Shown here piece after piece: positions 1 through 6,265 of a stretch of 9,251 nucleotides of DNA (positions are counted from its first letter, which is position 1; every line of letters begins with the position of its first letter). Made by a program: the position numbers and the translations under genes. Source of the DNA: Clostridiales bacterium (GTDB taxonomy: Bacteria; Bacillota; Clostridia; Lachnospirales; Lachnospiraceae); NCBI GenBank assembly GCA_015655565.1, contig JAATEU010000107.1, forward strand, positions 1-9,251. The letters run 5' to 3'. A model generated the notes under the pieces. That model had not been told where the DNA came from, did not search any database, and was given only the letters and a program-made list of their open reading frames with translations.

Positions 1-78
1 GATACGGTAATGGAACAATTTCCCTTAGCCGGAGAGATGATAAATCTAAATAGTGACTTGATTCTGTACCTGGAATAG
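1..78 (+). CDS. Penicillin-binding protein, C-terminal end (PASTA domain tail), partial
   Basis: Only the last 25 codons and the TAG stop are present, because the gene begins before the window. The visible residues include VMEQFPLAGEMINLN and end in SDLILYLE. This matches the last strands of a PASTA domain, whose usual pattern is V..Q.P..G followed by a short hydrophobic LYL strand at the very end of the protein. PASTA tails occur on the class B transpeptidases of the FtsI/SpoVD type, and these genes sit directly upstream of mraY in Firmicute dcw clusters, so position supports the call. Such proteins cross-link septal or spore cortex peptidoglycan. Whether it is the vegetative PBP or SpoVD cannot be decided from this fragment. 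The stop is 102 bases before the chosen mraY start. Confidence 0.62.
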   Translation, partial: DTVMEQFPLAGEMINLNSDLILYLE

Positions 79-103
79 AATATAATTAGGTTTTGGTTGT
101 ATT

Positions 104-124
104 ATTCAGCCGATACGACTGAAT
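104..124. repeat. Short inverted repeat in the pbp-mraY gap
   Basis: ATTCAG (104-109) and CTGAAT (119-124) are perfect 6-base complements around a 9-base loop. The repeat lies between the PBP stop and the mraY ribosome binding site. There is no T-run after it, so it is not a terminator; at most it is a weak mRNA stem. Confidence 0.3.
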
Positions 125-180
125 GGTTACCGTATTTTACGAAAGAAACAACAAGAGGATTCACTTGGGAGGAAAGAAAG

Positions 181-1149
181 ATGGATTTTAAAATATTGAT
201 GCCGGTAATCGTATCCTTTGTCATTAGTGTAATTTTATGTCCAATTTTAATACCTTTTTTAAAAAGATTAAAATTCGGTCAATTTGTACGTGATGACGGG
301 CCGGAAAGCCATTTAAAGAAATCAGGAACACCAACTATGGGTGGAATTATCATTTTGCTTAGTGTTACCCTTACCTCTATAATCTATATTGGAAAATACC
401 CGGATATGATACCGGTTTTGTTCTTAACAGTCGGGTTTGGCTTAATCGGATTACTGGATGATTATATTAAAGTAGTTATGAAAAGATCTATGGGTTTGAG
501 GGCATGGCAGAAGTTGGTAGGGCAGATATTAGTTACGGCAATATTCGGCTATTATCTGGTTAATTATACTGAGGTCGGTTCTACAATGCTTATACCATTT
601 ACAGGAGGCTTTCTGGACGGCAAATACTTGGATACTACTTTTTTATTTGTTCCAATGTTATTTTTAGTTGTATTGGGCACTGTAAATGGTGCTAATTTTA
701 CGGATGGTCTGGACGGTTTGGCAAGTAGTGTGACACTTTTAGTCGCTACCTTCTTTTCTGTCGTTGCAATTGGAATGCAAAGCGGTATTTCTCCTATTAC
801 CTGTGCCGTTGCAGGAAGCCTGTTGGGTTTTCTTGTATTTAATATTTATCCGGCGCGTGTATTTATGGGGGATACCGGGTCATTAGCTCTGGGGGGCTTT
901 GTTGCAGCTTCTGCATATATGCTCCGTATGCCGTTATTTATCCTTATCGTAGGATTGGTTTATTTGGTTGAAGTCCTGTCGGTTATGCTTCAAATCGGTT
1001 ATTTTAAATTATCCGGCGGAAAGAGGATCTTTAAAATGGCACCGATTCATCATCATTTTGAATTATGCGGCTGGCCGGAAACAAGAGTAGTTGCTGTTTT
1101 CTCTATTGTAACAGCTGTTCTTTGTTTAATAGCACTGATGGGATTATAG
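181..1149 (+). CDS. mraY: Phospho-N-acetylmuramoyl-pentapeptide transferase (MraY)
   Basis: MraY transfers phospho-MurNAc-pentapeptide from its UDP carrier to undecaprenyl phosphate, giving lipid I at the inner face of the membrane. The 322-residue polytopic protein shows all the family hallmarks: FVRDDGPESHLKKSGTPTMGG (near 36-55), the aspartate pair in LLDDY (93-94), NGANFTDGLDGLA (169-181), FMGDTGSLALGG (228-239) and the APIHHHFEL motif with three histidines (290-292). About ten hydrophobic segments are visible. The ATG at 181 is chosen because GGGAGG lies 8 bases upstream (167-172) and the length matches the usual 320-325 residues. The frame is open upstream to a TTG at 97, but those 28 extra residues are polar, lack a binding site and resemble no MraY N-terminus. 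It is followed by murD, the usual order in Firmicutes. Confidence 0.97.
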   Translation: MDFKILMPVIVSFVISVILCPILIPFLKRLKFGQFVRDDGPESHLKKSGTPTMGGIIILLSVTLTSIIYIGKYPDMIPVLFLTVGFGLIGLLDDYIKVVMKRSMGLRAWQKLVGQILVTAIFGYYLVNYTEVGSTMLIPFTGGFLDGKYLDTTFLFVPMLFLVVLGTVNGANFTDGLDGLASSVTLLVATFFSVVAIGMQSGISPITCAVAGSLLGFLVFNIYPARVFMGDTGSLALGGFVAASAYMLRMPLFILIVGLVYLVEVLSVMLQIGYFKLSGGKRIFKMAPIHHHFELCGWPETRVVAVFSIVTAVLCLIALMGL

Positions 1150-1181
1150 CATTTGGGAGGAAGAAAAAGCAATAGGTGTAA

Positions 1182-1235
1182 GGTTGAAAGAAAATAGAAA
1201 TAGAGAAAGGATGCCATATTGTGGTTCTTTCAACC
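1182..1235. repeat. Perfect 11-base inverted repeat in the murD leader
   Basis: GGTTGAAAGAA (1182-1192) and TTCTTTCAACC (1225-1235) are exact complements around a 32-base loop. The pairing can extend past one A-G mismatch with two or three further pairs. The left arm lies inside copy 1 of the direct repeat. No T-run follows, so it is not an intrinsic terminator. Confidence 0.6.
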
Positions 1236-1246
1236 GTATTTATGTG

Positions 1247-1275
1247 GCAGTATCGCAAGCAGGCTTGCGATATGC
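1247..1275. repeat. Strong hairpin just before the murD ribosome binding site
   Basis: TATCGCAAGC (1251-1260) and GCTTGCGATA (1263-1272) form a perfect 10-base inverted repeat separated only by AG. Allowing one bulged G at 1250, GCA (1247-1249) also pairs with TGC (1273-1275). The stem ends four bases before the AGGTG of murD, a position where an RNA stem could influence initiation or mRNA stability. There is no following T-run. Confidence 0.65.
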
Positions 1276-1288
1276 AATAGGTGTAATG

Positions 1289-2662
1289 ATGAAACTGGAA
1301 GAAAAACGGGTTTTTGTATTTGGTACCGGCATAAGCGGTATTTCAGCTGCCAAATTGTTACAGAAGGCTGCTTCTGATATTATAGTTTATGATGGCGATG
1401 ATAAATTAGATAGTAAGGATATTAAGGCAAAATTACCGGAGGATTTTAAAGGCAGGATTTTATTGGGAACCGTACCGGATGGATTATTAGATTCCATAGA
1501 TTTAGTTATTTTAAGTCCCGGAGTCCCGACGGACCTGGAACTGGTAAACAAAATGAGGGATAAGCAGATACCCATATGGGGAGAGATAGAATTGGCCTAT
1601 TATTTCTCAAAAGGTAAAATTGCAGGTATTACAGGTACTAATGGTAAAACAACCACGGCAACCCTGGTCGGTGAAATTATGAAGACCTATTATAAGAGTG
1701 TATTCGTTGTTGGGAATATTGGAGTACCTTACACGGAAATAGTTTTAAATACAACGGAGGAATCCGTAACGGTTGCTGAGATGAGCAGCTTTCAATTAGA
1801 ATCCATAGAGACATTTAAGCCGAATGTAAGTGCAATTTTAAACATTACCCCGGATCATTTAAACCGTCACCATACCTTGGAAAATTATATTGCCGCTAAA
1901 GTAAATATTACACTGAACCAGGACCAAAATGATGTATGTGTATTAAATTATGAAGATGATGTTCTCAGGGAAATAGGGAAAGACCTTAAAACGAAAGTAT
2001 TCTACTTCAGCAGTTTGCGTTGTTTGGATCAGGGGATTTACCTGGAAGGGGAAAATATCATTTATAGTGAAAAGAATAACAAAATATTGGTCTGTAATAT
2101 ACATGAGTTAAATATCTTTGGACGCCACAGCTATGAAAATGTCATGGCTGCCGCAGCCTGCGGTATTTCACTGGGAGTACCCGTGGCTCATATCAAAAAA
2201 GCAATTACCGGTTTTGTTGCGGTTGAACATAGAATCGAATTTGTGACAACGAAAAATGGCGTAAAATATTACAATGATTCAAAGGGAACCAATCCGGATG
2301 CTTCTATGAAAGCGATTGAGTCCATGCAGACCCCAACCCTGTTAATAGCCGGAGGTTATGATAAAGGCTCTGAATATGATGAGTGGGTGGATACATTTGG
2401 AAGCAAAATCCGCTGTTTGGTATTATTGGGCCAGACAAGGGAAAAAATTGCAGAAACGGCAAGACGTCACGGATATCATAATATTATTATGGCGGAAAAC
2501 CTTGAGGAAGCAGTAAATATCTGTGCCCAAAAGGCGAACCAGGGAGATTCCGTACTGCTTTCCCCTGCCTGTGCAAGCTGGGGAATGTTTAAAAATTATG
2601 AAGAACGGGGACATTTGTTTAAAGAATATGTTAAAAAACTGGGAAATAAAGGAATATTATAA
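1289..2662 (+). CDS. murD: UDP-N-acetylmuramoylalanine--D-glutamate ligase (MurD)
   Basis: Cytoplasmic Mur ligase that adds D-glutamate to UDP-MurNAc-L-Ala using ATP. With the ATG at 1289 it is 457 residues, close to the usual 450. The N-terminal Rossmann-like domain has VFGTGISG (near 10-17); the central ATPase domain has GITGTNGKTT (113-122), SSFQLE (166-171) and NITPDHLNRH (185-194); the C-terminal domain has EHRIEF (314-319), NDSKGTNPDA (329-338), GGYDKG (355-360) and LSPACASWGMF (424-434). The last motif usually reads WDMF or LDQF, so Gly replaces the customary Asp. AGGTG (1279-1283) is five bases before the ATG at 1289; an ATG at 1286 is too close to it. The frame is open to a TTG at 1184, giving 35 more residues unlike any MurD N-terminus, so I reject that start but flag it separately. 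Confidence 0.96.
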   Translation: MKLEEKRVFVFGTGISGISAAKLLQKAASDIIVYDGDDKLDSKDIKAKLPEDFKGRILLGTVPDGLLDSIDLVILSPGVPTDLELVNKMRDKQIPIWGEIELAYYFSKGKIAGITGTNGKTTTATLVGEIMKTYYKSVFVVGNIGVPYTEIVLNTTEESVTVAEMSSFQLESIETFKPNVSAILNITPDHLNRHHTLENYIAAKVNITLNQDQNDVCVLNYEDDVLREIGKDLKTKVFYFSSLRCLDQGIYLEGENIIYSEKNNKILVCNIHELNIFGRHSYENVMAAAACGISLGVPVAHIKKAITGFVAVEHRIEFVTTKNGVKYYNDSKGTNPDASMKAIESMQTPTLLIAGGYDKGSEYDEWVDTFGSKIRCLVLLGQTREKIAETARRHGYHNIIMAENLEEAVNICAQKANQGDSVLLSPACASWGMFKNYEERGHLFKEYVKKLGNKGIL

Positions 2663-2721
2663 ACATTAGCTAATATAGCAGGTATTATTCTTTATAAAAT
2701 AAAAACAGCTGGAGATTACAG

Positions 2722-2735
2722 GTACATTTTTGTAC
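2722..2735. repeat. Small stem-loop upstream of ftsW
   Basis: GTACA (2722-2726) and TGTAC (2731-2735) pair around a TTTT loop. The stem ends four bases before the AGGAG binding site of ftsW. It has the same placement as the stems before murD and divIB. It is weak and may be chance in AT-rich DNA. Confidence 0.35.
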
Positions 2736-2750
2736 AGATAGGAGCAATAA

Positions 2751-3896
2751 ATGACGAGGGCGGAAAGAGAACAGGGAAAATTAAAAAAATTCCATAGCTA
2801 TTATGATTACAGTCTTCTGTTCTTAACCCTGTTTTTAGTGTGTTTTGGACTGGTTATGATTTATAGCACCAGTTCTTATAATGCAAGCAGGGATTTTGGG
2901 GATCCGGCCTATTATTTGCAAAAACAGGGTACGTTCGCAGTGTTTGGTGTCGTGATTATGCTAATCGTATCAAAAATAGATTACCGCTTCTATATAAGCA
3001 AGCTGCCGGTCATAAAAGTTAAGCCTGTTACATTGCTTTACCTGTTCTGTATTTTGTTGCAAACTTATGTTTTGATTTTTGGAGATGAAATCAAAGGTGC
3101 AAAACGATGGATTGAATTGGGATCCCTTGGAAGATTCCAGCCGTCCGAATTATCCAAGATTGCGGTAATATTATTTACGGCATACATTGTTAATTTATCA
3201 CCCAGACGGCTGGATAAATTCAAAGGTTTTGTACGGGTAGTTGTTTTTATGGCACCTTTGATTGTGTTGGTCCTGATTCCAAACTTCAGTACCGCATTGG
3301 TAATGGCAGCCATCATGGTAGCAATCTGTTTTGTTGCCAGCAGAAAGAAATTATATTTTATTGTATCCGGCCTGTTCGGGGTGGGGATCGGGGCGGCCTT
3401 TATATTTGGCGTTAGTTACCGCAGTACACGTATCGAAGTATGGCTAAATGTGGAAACCCATTCCAAAGGTTATCAGATACTGCAGGGATTATATGCAATT
3501 GCATCCGGAGGAATTTTTGGCAAGGGGCTTGGGGAGAGCATGCAAAAGCTCGGATTTATTCCGGAATCCCATAATGACATGATTTTTTCCGTTATTTGTG
3601 AGGAACTTGGGCTTTTTGGCGCTGTTGCCGTAATCATGCTGTTTGTTTTACTGGTATGGCGGCTGTTTGTTATTGCAATTAATGCGGCCGATTTATATGG
3701 AGGGTTAATTGCAACAGGTGTACTGGCACATATTGCGGTGCAGGTATTATTAAATATAGCAGTTGTTACCAATACGATTCCTTCAACGGGTATTCCATTG
3801 CCATTCATCAGTTATGGCGGCAGTTCCCTGATGGTTTTATTATTTGAAATGGGAATCGCACTTAGTGTTTCAAACCAGATTAAATATGAAAGATAG
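2751..3896 (+). CDS. ftsW: FtsW/SpoVE-type SEDS peptidoglycan glycosyltransferase
   Basis: Polytopic SEDS-family enzyme that polymerises lipid II into glycan strands at the septum with a partner class B PBP. The 381-residue protein has a short basic cytoplasmic N-terminus, then about ten membrane segments. Family motifs are GAKRWIELGSLGRFQPSEL (116-134), the loop GYQILQGLYAIASGGIFGKG (240-259), PESHNDMIFSVICEELG (271-287), whose Asp276 aligns with the essential SEDS aspartate, and PLPFISYGGSSL (349-360). The usual PDLGT/PDFGT motif reads PNFST (177-181). The start is supported by AGGAG at 2740-2744, six bases before the ATG. Position between murD and murA in a dcw cluster favours FtsW or SpoVE over RodA, but the vegetative and sporulation paralogues cannot be separated from sequence alone. 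Confidence 0.93.
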   Translation: MTRAEREQGKLKKFHSYYDYSLLFLTLFLVCFGLVMIYSTSSYNASRDFGDPAYYLQKQGTFAVFGVVIMLIVSKIDYRFYISKLPVIKVKPVTLLYLFCILLQTYVLIFGDEIKGAKRWIELGSLGRFQPSELSKIAVILFTAYIVNLSPRRLDKFKGFVRVVVFMAPLIVLVLIPNFSTALVMAAIMVAICFVASRKKLYFIVSGLFGVGIGAAFIFGVSYRSTRIEVWLNVETHSKGYQILQGLYAIASGGIFGKGLGESMQKLGFIPESHNDMIFSVICEELGLFGAVAVIMLFVLLVWRLFVIAINAADLYGGLIATGVLAHIAVQVLLNIAVVTNTIPSTGIPLPFISYGGSSLMVLLFEMGIALSVSNQIKYER

Positions 3897-3982
3897 GTAT
3901 TTGCTATTACCATTTAGCTGCAGGCACAAAACAAAGAATACATCATATAGTAATTGTATATTCTAGTTTGATGAGGTACACC

Positions 3983-5236
3983 ATGGCATATATTGAGATT
4001 GTCGGAGAAAAGCAGCTGAATGGTGAAGTTAACATACAAGGTTCTAAAAATGCAGTATTACCGGTTTTGGCGGCTACTGTACTGGTAAATGGAATTACAA
4101 AGCTGAATCATTGTCCCCGGATATTAGACGTTTATAATATGATTAAAATTCTGGAGGCAATCGGTTGTACCGTTTATTGGGAGAAAGCTTCCCTTGTTGT
4201 AAATACAGCCAGGCTTAATACATCAACTGTTCCGGAAGTATATGTAAAGATGATGCGGTCCTCCATTATATTAATGGGCGCACTGTTAGGCCGTACCCAT
4301 TCGGTAACGATAACATATCCGGGCGGATGCACCATCGGTGCAAGACCAATTGACTTCCATTTAGGTGCTTTCCAGGATATGAATGTTTCAGTGGAAGAAG
4401 AGGACGGGCTGATTAAATGTACCACTGCGGGTGTTAAAGGCAATGATATATTTCTGAAGTTTCCAAGTGTGGGAGCAACCGAAAATATTATACTGGCTTC
4501 CGTCCTGGCTGATGGTAAAACAAGTATTTTAAATGCTGCAAGAGAACCGGAAATATTAGAACTATGTAAATTTTTAAATGCTGCGGGAGCTAAAATTTTT
4601 GGTGCCGGATCGGAAAGAATTGAAATAGAGGGAGTGGACTACTTACATTCCATAGAGTACACGGCTTCTTCAGACAGAATAGTAGCAGGCACTTATTTGG
4701 CAGCGGTTGCCGGAACCGGAGGAGAGGCGGTCTTAACGGGAATTGGCAGCGGATGCCTTCAGACCCTGATTAAGGTTTTGCGTGAAATGGGCTGCAGCAT
4801 CCTAAGTGGAGAGGATTATATTATAATTGCTTCCTCAGGAAGGCCAAAACCCATACCGTTTATTCGGACAATGCCGTATCCGGGATTTCCCACGGATATG
4901 CAGTCGCAAATCATGTCAGTTTTAATGATGGCAACCGGAACCAGCAAAATCGTAGAAGAAATATTTGAGGGAAGATATCAGAATGTAAAAGAACAGATTA
5001 AATTTGGAGCAGATATTCGCATTGAAGGAAGGGAAGCTGTGATTACCGGCGTACCTTCATTAACAGGATGTGAAGTATATGCCAGTGAACTAAGGGGTGG
5101 TGCAGCACTGATTATTGCCGGACTTATGGCAAAAGGTAAGACAACTTTGTATAATCCTTATTTTATTGAAAGGGGTTATGAGGATATATGCAGGGATTTA
5201 AAACAATTAGGTGCAGATATCAGAAGGGTATCCTAA
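3983..5236 (+). CDS. murA: UDP-N-acetylglucosamine 1-carboxyvinyltransferase (MurA)
   Basis: MurA transfers enolpyruvate from PEP to UDP-GlcNAc, the first committed step of peptidoglycan synthesis. The 417-residue protein has the EPSP-synthase-like fold with GSKNAVLPVLAA (20-31, carrying the Lys-Asn pair), MMRSSIILMGALLG (90-103), the catalytic loop PGGCTIGARPID (113-124) with Cys116, and PGFPTDMQSQ with the late catalytic Asp. The Cys at the PEP loop is the residue alkylated by fosfomycin; some bacteria carry Asp here. I choose the ATG at 3983 because GAGG (3973-3976) is six bases upstream and MAYIEIVGEKQL matches the family N-terminus; the open frame back to a TTG at 3968 would place the binding site inside the coding region. 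Many Firmicutes have two MurA copies, so this may not be the only one. It stands where murG often sits in Bacillus. Confidence 0.96.
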   Translation: MAYIEIVGEKQLNGEVNIQGSKNAVLPVLAATVLVNGITKLNHCPRILDVYNMIKILEAIGCTVYWEKASLVVNTARLNTSTVPEVYVKMMRSSIILMGALLGRTHSVTITYPGGCTIGARPIDFHLGAFQDMNVSVEEEDGLIKCTTAGVKGNDIFLKFPSVGATENIILASVLADGKTSILNAAREPEILELCKFLNAAGAKIFGAGSERIEIEGVDYLHSIEYTASSDRIVAGTYLAAVAGTGGEAVLTGIGSGCLQTLIKVLREMGCSILSGEDYIIIASSGRPKPIPFIRTMPYPGFPTDMQSQIMSVLMMATGTSKIVEEIFEGRYQNVKEQIKFGADIRIEGREAVITGVPSLTGCEVYASELRGGAALIIAGLMAKGKTTLYNPYFIERGYEDICRDLKQLGADIRRVS

Positions 5237-5252
5237 TATTACCAAGGTAATA
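5237..5252. repeat. Inverted repeat right after the murA stop
   Basis: TATTACC (5237-5243) and GGTAATA (5246-5252) are perfect 7-base complements separated by AA. The + strand continues with As, not Ts, so it does not resemble a terminator for murA. It may protect or process the mRNA end, or be chance. Confidence 0.35.
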
Positions 5253-5269
5253 AAAAATGTACGGAGAGG

Positions 5270-5290
5270 TCGAAGTTTAGCTTCGATTTT
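5270..5290 (+). terminator. Weak stem-loop with short T-run before divIB (possible attenuator)
   Basis: TCGAAG (5270-5275) and CTTCGA (5281-5286) form a 6-base stem around TTTAG, followed by TTTT (5287-5290). This is a minimal intrinsic-terminator shape. It sits only 5 bases before the AGGAG of divIB, and the genes read as one operon, so partial attenuation or mRNA processing is more likely than a full stop. Confidence 0.3.
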
Positions 5291-5307
5291 ACAATAGGAG
5301 CAAATTT

Positions 5308-6054
5308 ATGATAGAGCAGAGGAAAAAAAAATACAGGAATGGATTTTTACCGGGCTTAATGAAATTACTTATTCTCTGCCTTATTATAATCATTCCGGCC
5401 TTTATACTGTCTGTAACCTGCAGGCTGGATACCGTTATTGTAGAAGGCAGCAGTCATTACACCGAGGAAGAGTTGCAGGACAAAGTTATTACCAAAAAGA
5501 CAGATGGAAATACAATTTTACTTTATCTTCGTTATAAATACGGCAGGGTAGATAGTATTCCATTTGTCGAAGATATCGATATCGGGCTAATCAATAAAAA
5601 TACGATCAAAATTCAGGTATATGAGAAGGCAATAACGGGCTGTATAGAGTTTATGGGTGGATATATGTATTTCGATAAGGATGGAATTGTTGTTGAAAGT
5701 TCCGATGAAAAACTGGAGAATGTTCCGTTTATTACCGGTTTAAGTTTTAATCAGATTGTTTTGTATGAAAAACTGGAGGTTCAAAAAAAAGCACTGTTTA
5801 ATGTTATCCTTAACCTGACGCAGCTGATTCAAAATTTTGGATTAAACGTTGAGACGATCCGGTTTGATTCAGACTTAGAGGTTACACTTTATAGCGGTGA
5901 CATTAAGATACTGCTGGGCAAGAGGGATAATTATGATGAACCGCTTGCTGAGTTAAAGAATTTGTTGCCAAATGCAGAAGGGAAAAAGTTAACCCTGGAT
6001 ATGAAGAACTTTAAGGAGGGACAAGATACAATAATTGCCACACCGCAGGAATAA
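5308..6054 (+). CDS. divIB: Cell division protein DivIB/FtsQ
   Basis: Bitopic divisome protein that bridges the cytoplasmic ring and the septal synthases. The 248 residues have a short basic cytoplasmic tail (RKKKYR, 5-10), one membrane segment (about 17-36, rich in Leu and Ile), then an extracytoplasmic POTRA domain (about 39-107: LDTVIVEGSSHYTEEEL, ending KIQVYEKAITGCIEF) and the FtsQ/DivIB beta domain to about 235. The pattern 'v..v.V.G...yt..el', 'P.v....i' and 'I.V.Ek.....i' is typical of the family. The ATG is set by AGGAG at 5296-5300, seven bases upstream. Sequence conservation is low in this family, so the call rests on domain order and on its position between murA and ftsZ. ylxW, ylxX, sbp and ftsA, which follow divIB in Bacillus subtilis, are absent. 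Confidence 0.88.
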   Translation: MIEQRKKKYRNGFLPGLMKLLILCLIIIIPAFILSVTCRLDTVIVEGSSHYTEEELQDKVITKKTDGNTILLYLRYKYGRVDSIPFVEDIDIGLINKNTIKIQVYEKAITGCIEFMGGYMYFDKDGIVVESSDEKLENVPFITGLSFNQIVLYEKLEVQKKALFNVILNLTQLIQNFGLNVETIRFDSDLEVTLYSGDIKILLGKRDNYDEPLAELKNLLPNAEGKKLTLDMKNFKEGQDTIIATPQE

Positions 6055-6072
6055 AAAAATATAAATTTAGGG

Positions 6073-6101
6073 TTGATTATTTTTGCAATAAAAGATATTA
6101 T
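6073..6101 (+). promoter_or_regulatory. Candidate sigma-A promoter for ftsZ
   Basis: TTGATT (6073-6078) and TATTAT (6096-6101) are separated by 17 bases and match the -35 and -10 consensus at four and five positions. It lies in the 211-base divIB-ftsZ spacer, the largest gap within the cluster before the ftsZ end, and would leave a leader of about 160 bases. In AT-rich DNA such matches arise easily, so this is a candidate only. Confidence 0.4.
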
Positions 6102-6136
6102 ATAGTATAGGTATATGAGAATAAACTAGGCTTATT

Positions 6137-6168
6137 ATACATGAAGACAGGACAAGTTTTGCATGTAT
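6137..6168. repeat. Inverted repeat in the ftsZ leader
   Basis: ATACATG (6137-6143) and CATGTAT (6162-6168) are perfect 7-base complements around an 18-base loop. They lie downstream of the candidate promoter and about 85 bases before the ribosome binding site of ftsZ. This could be an operator or an RNA stem; nothing in the sequence decides. Confidence 0.35.
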
Positions 6169-6265
6169 CAATGGGCAGGGTTAAACTGGATTGAATATGG
6201 AATTTTAATTTATTTAGGTTAAAAATATAATGTGGAACGATATGTATAGTGAAGGAGGTAGTACC

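Larger units (their letters stand above)
1169..1294. repeat. Direct repeat pair bracketing the murD leader (duplicated initiation region)
   Basis: Copy 1 (1169-1189) and copy 2 (1274-1294) share the core GCAATAGGTGTAA followed by a near-identical start context ending in TGAAA; 19 of 21 positions agree. The offset is exactly 105 bases, 35 codons, so both copies stay in frame with murD. Copy 1 places AGGTG five bases before a TTG codon; copy 2 places AGGTG five bases before the ATG used as the murD start. This is seen directly in the sequence. Its origin, whether local duplication or insertion with target duplication, is inference. Confidence 0.75.

Noticed and set aside
97..180. N-terminal extension of MraY from TTG at 97
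   Set aside because: No ribosome binding site for the TTG, polar residues unlike MraY, and a good GGGAGG before the ATG at 181.
3968..3982. Upstream TTG and ATG starts for murA
   Set aside because: They would place GAGG inside the coding region; the ATG at 3983 has correct spacing and a family-like N-terminus.
6141..6194. 17-codon ORF in the ftsZ leader (starts MKTGQVLHVS)
   Set aside because: Weak binding site, no similarity recognised, and short enough to be chance; it overlaps the inverted repeat.
6230..6265. ATG start for ftsZ at 6230
   Set aside because: The AAGGAGG site lies downstream of it and points to the TTG at 6266, which gives the usual FtsZ N-terminus.
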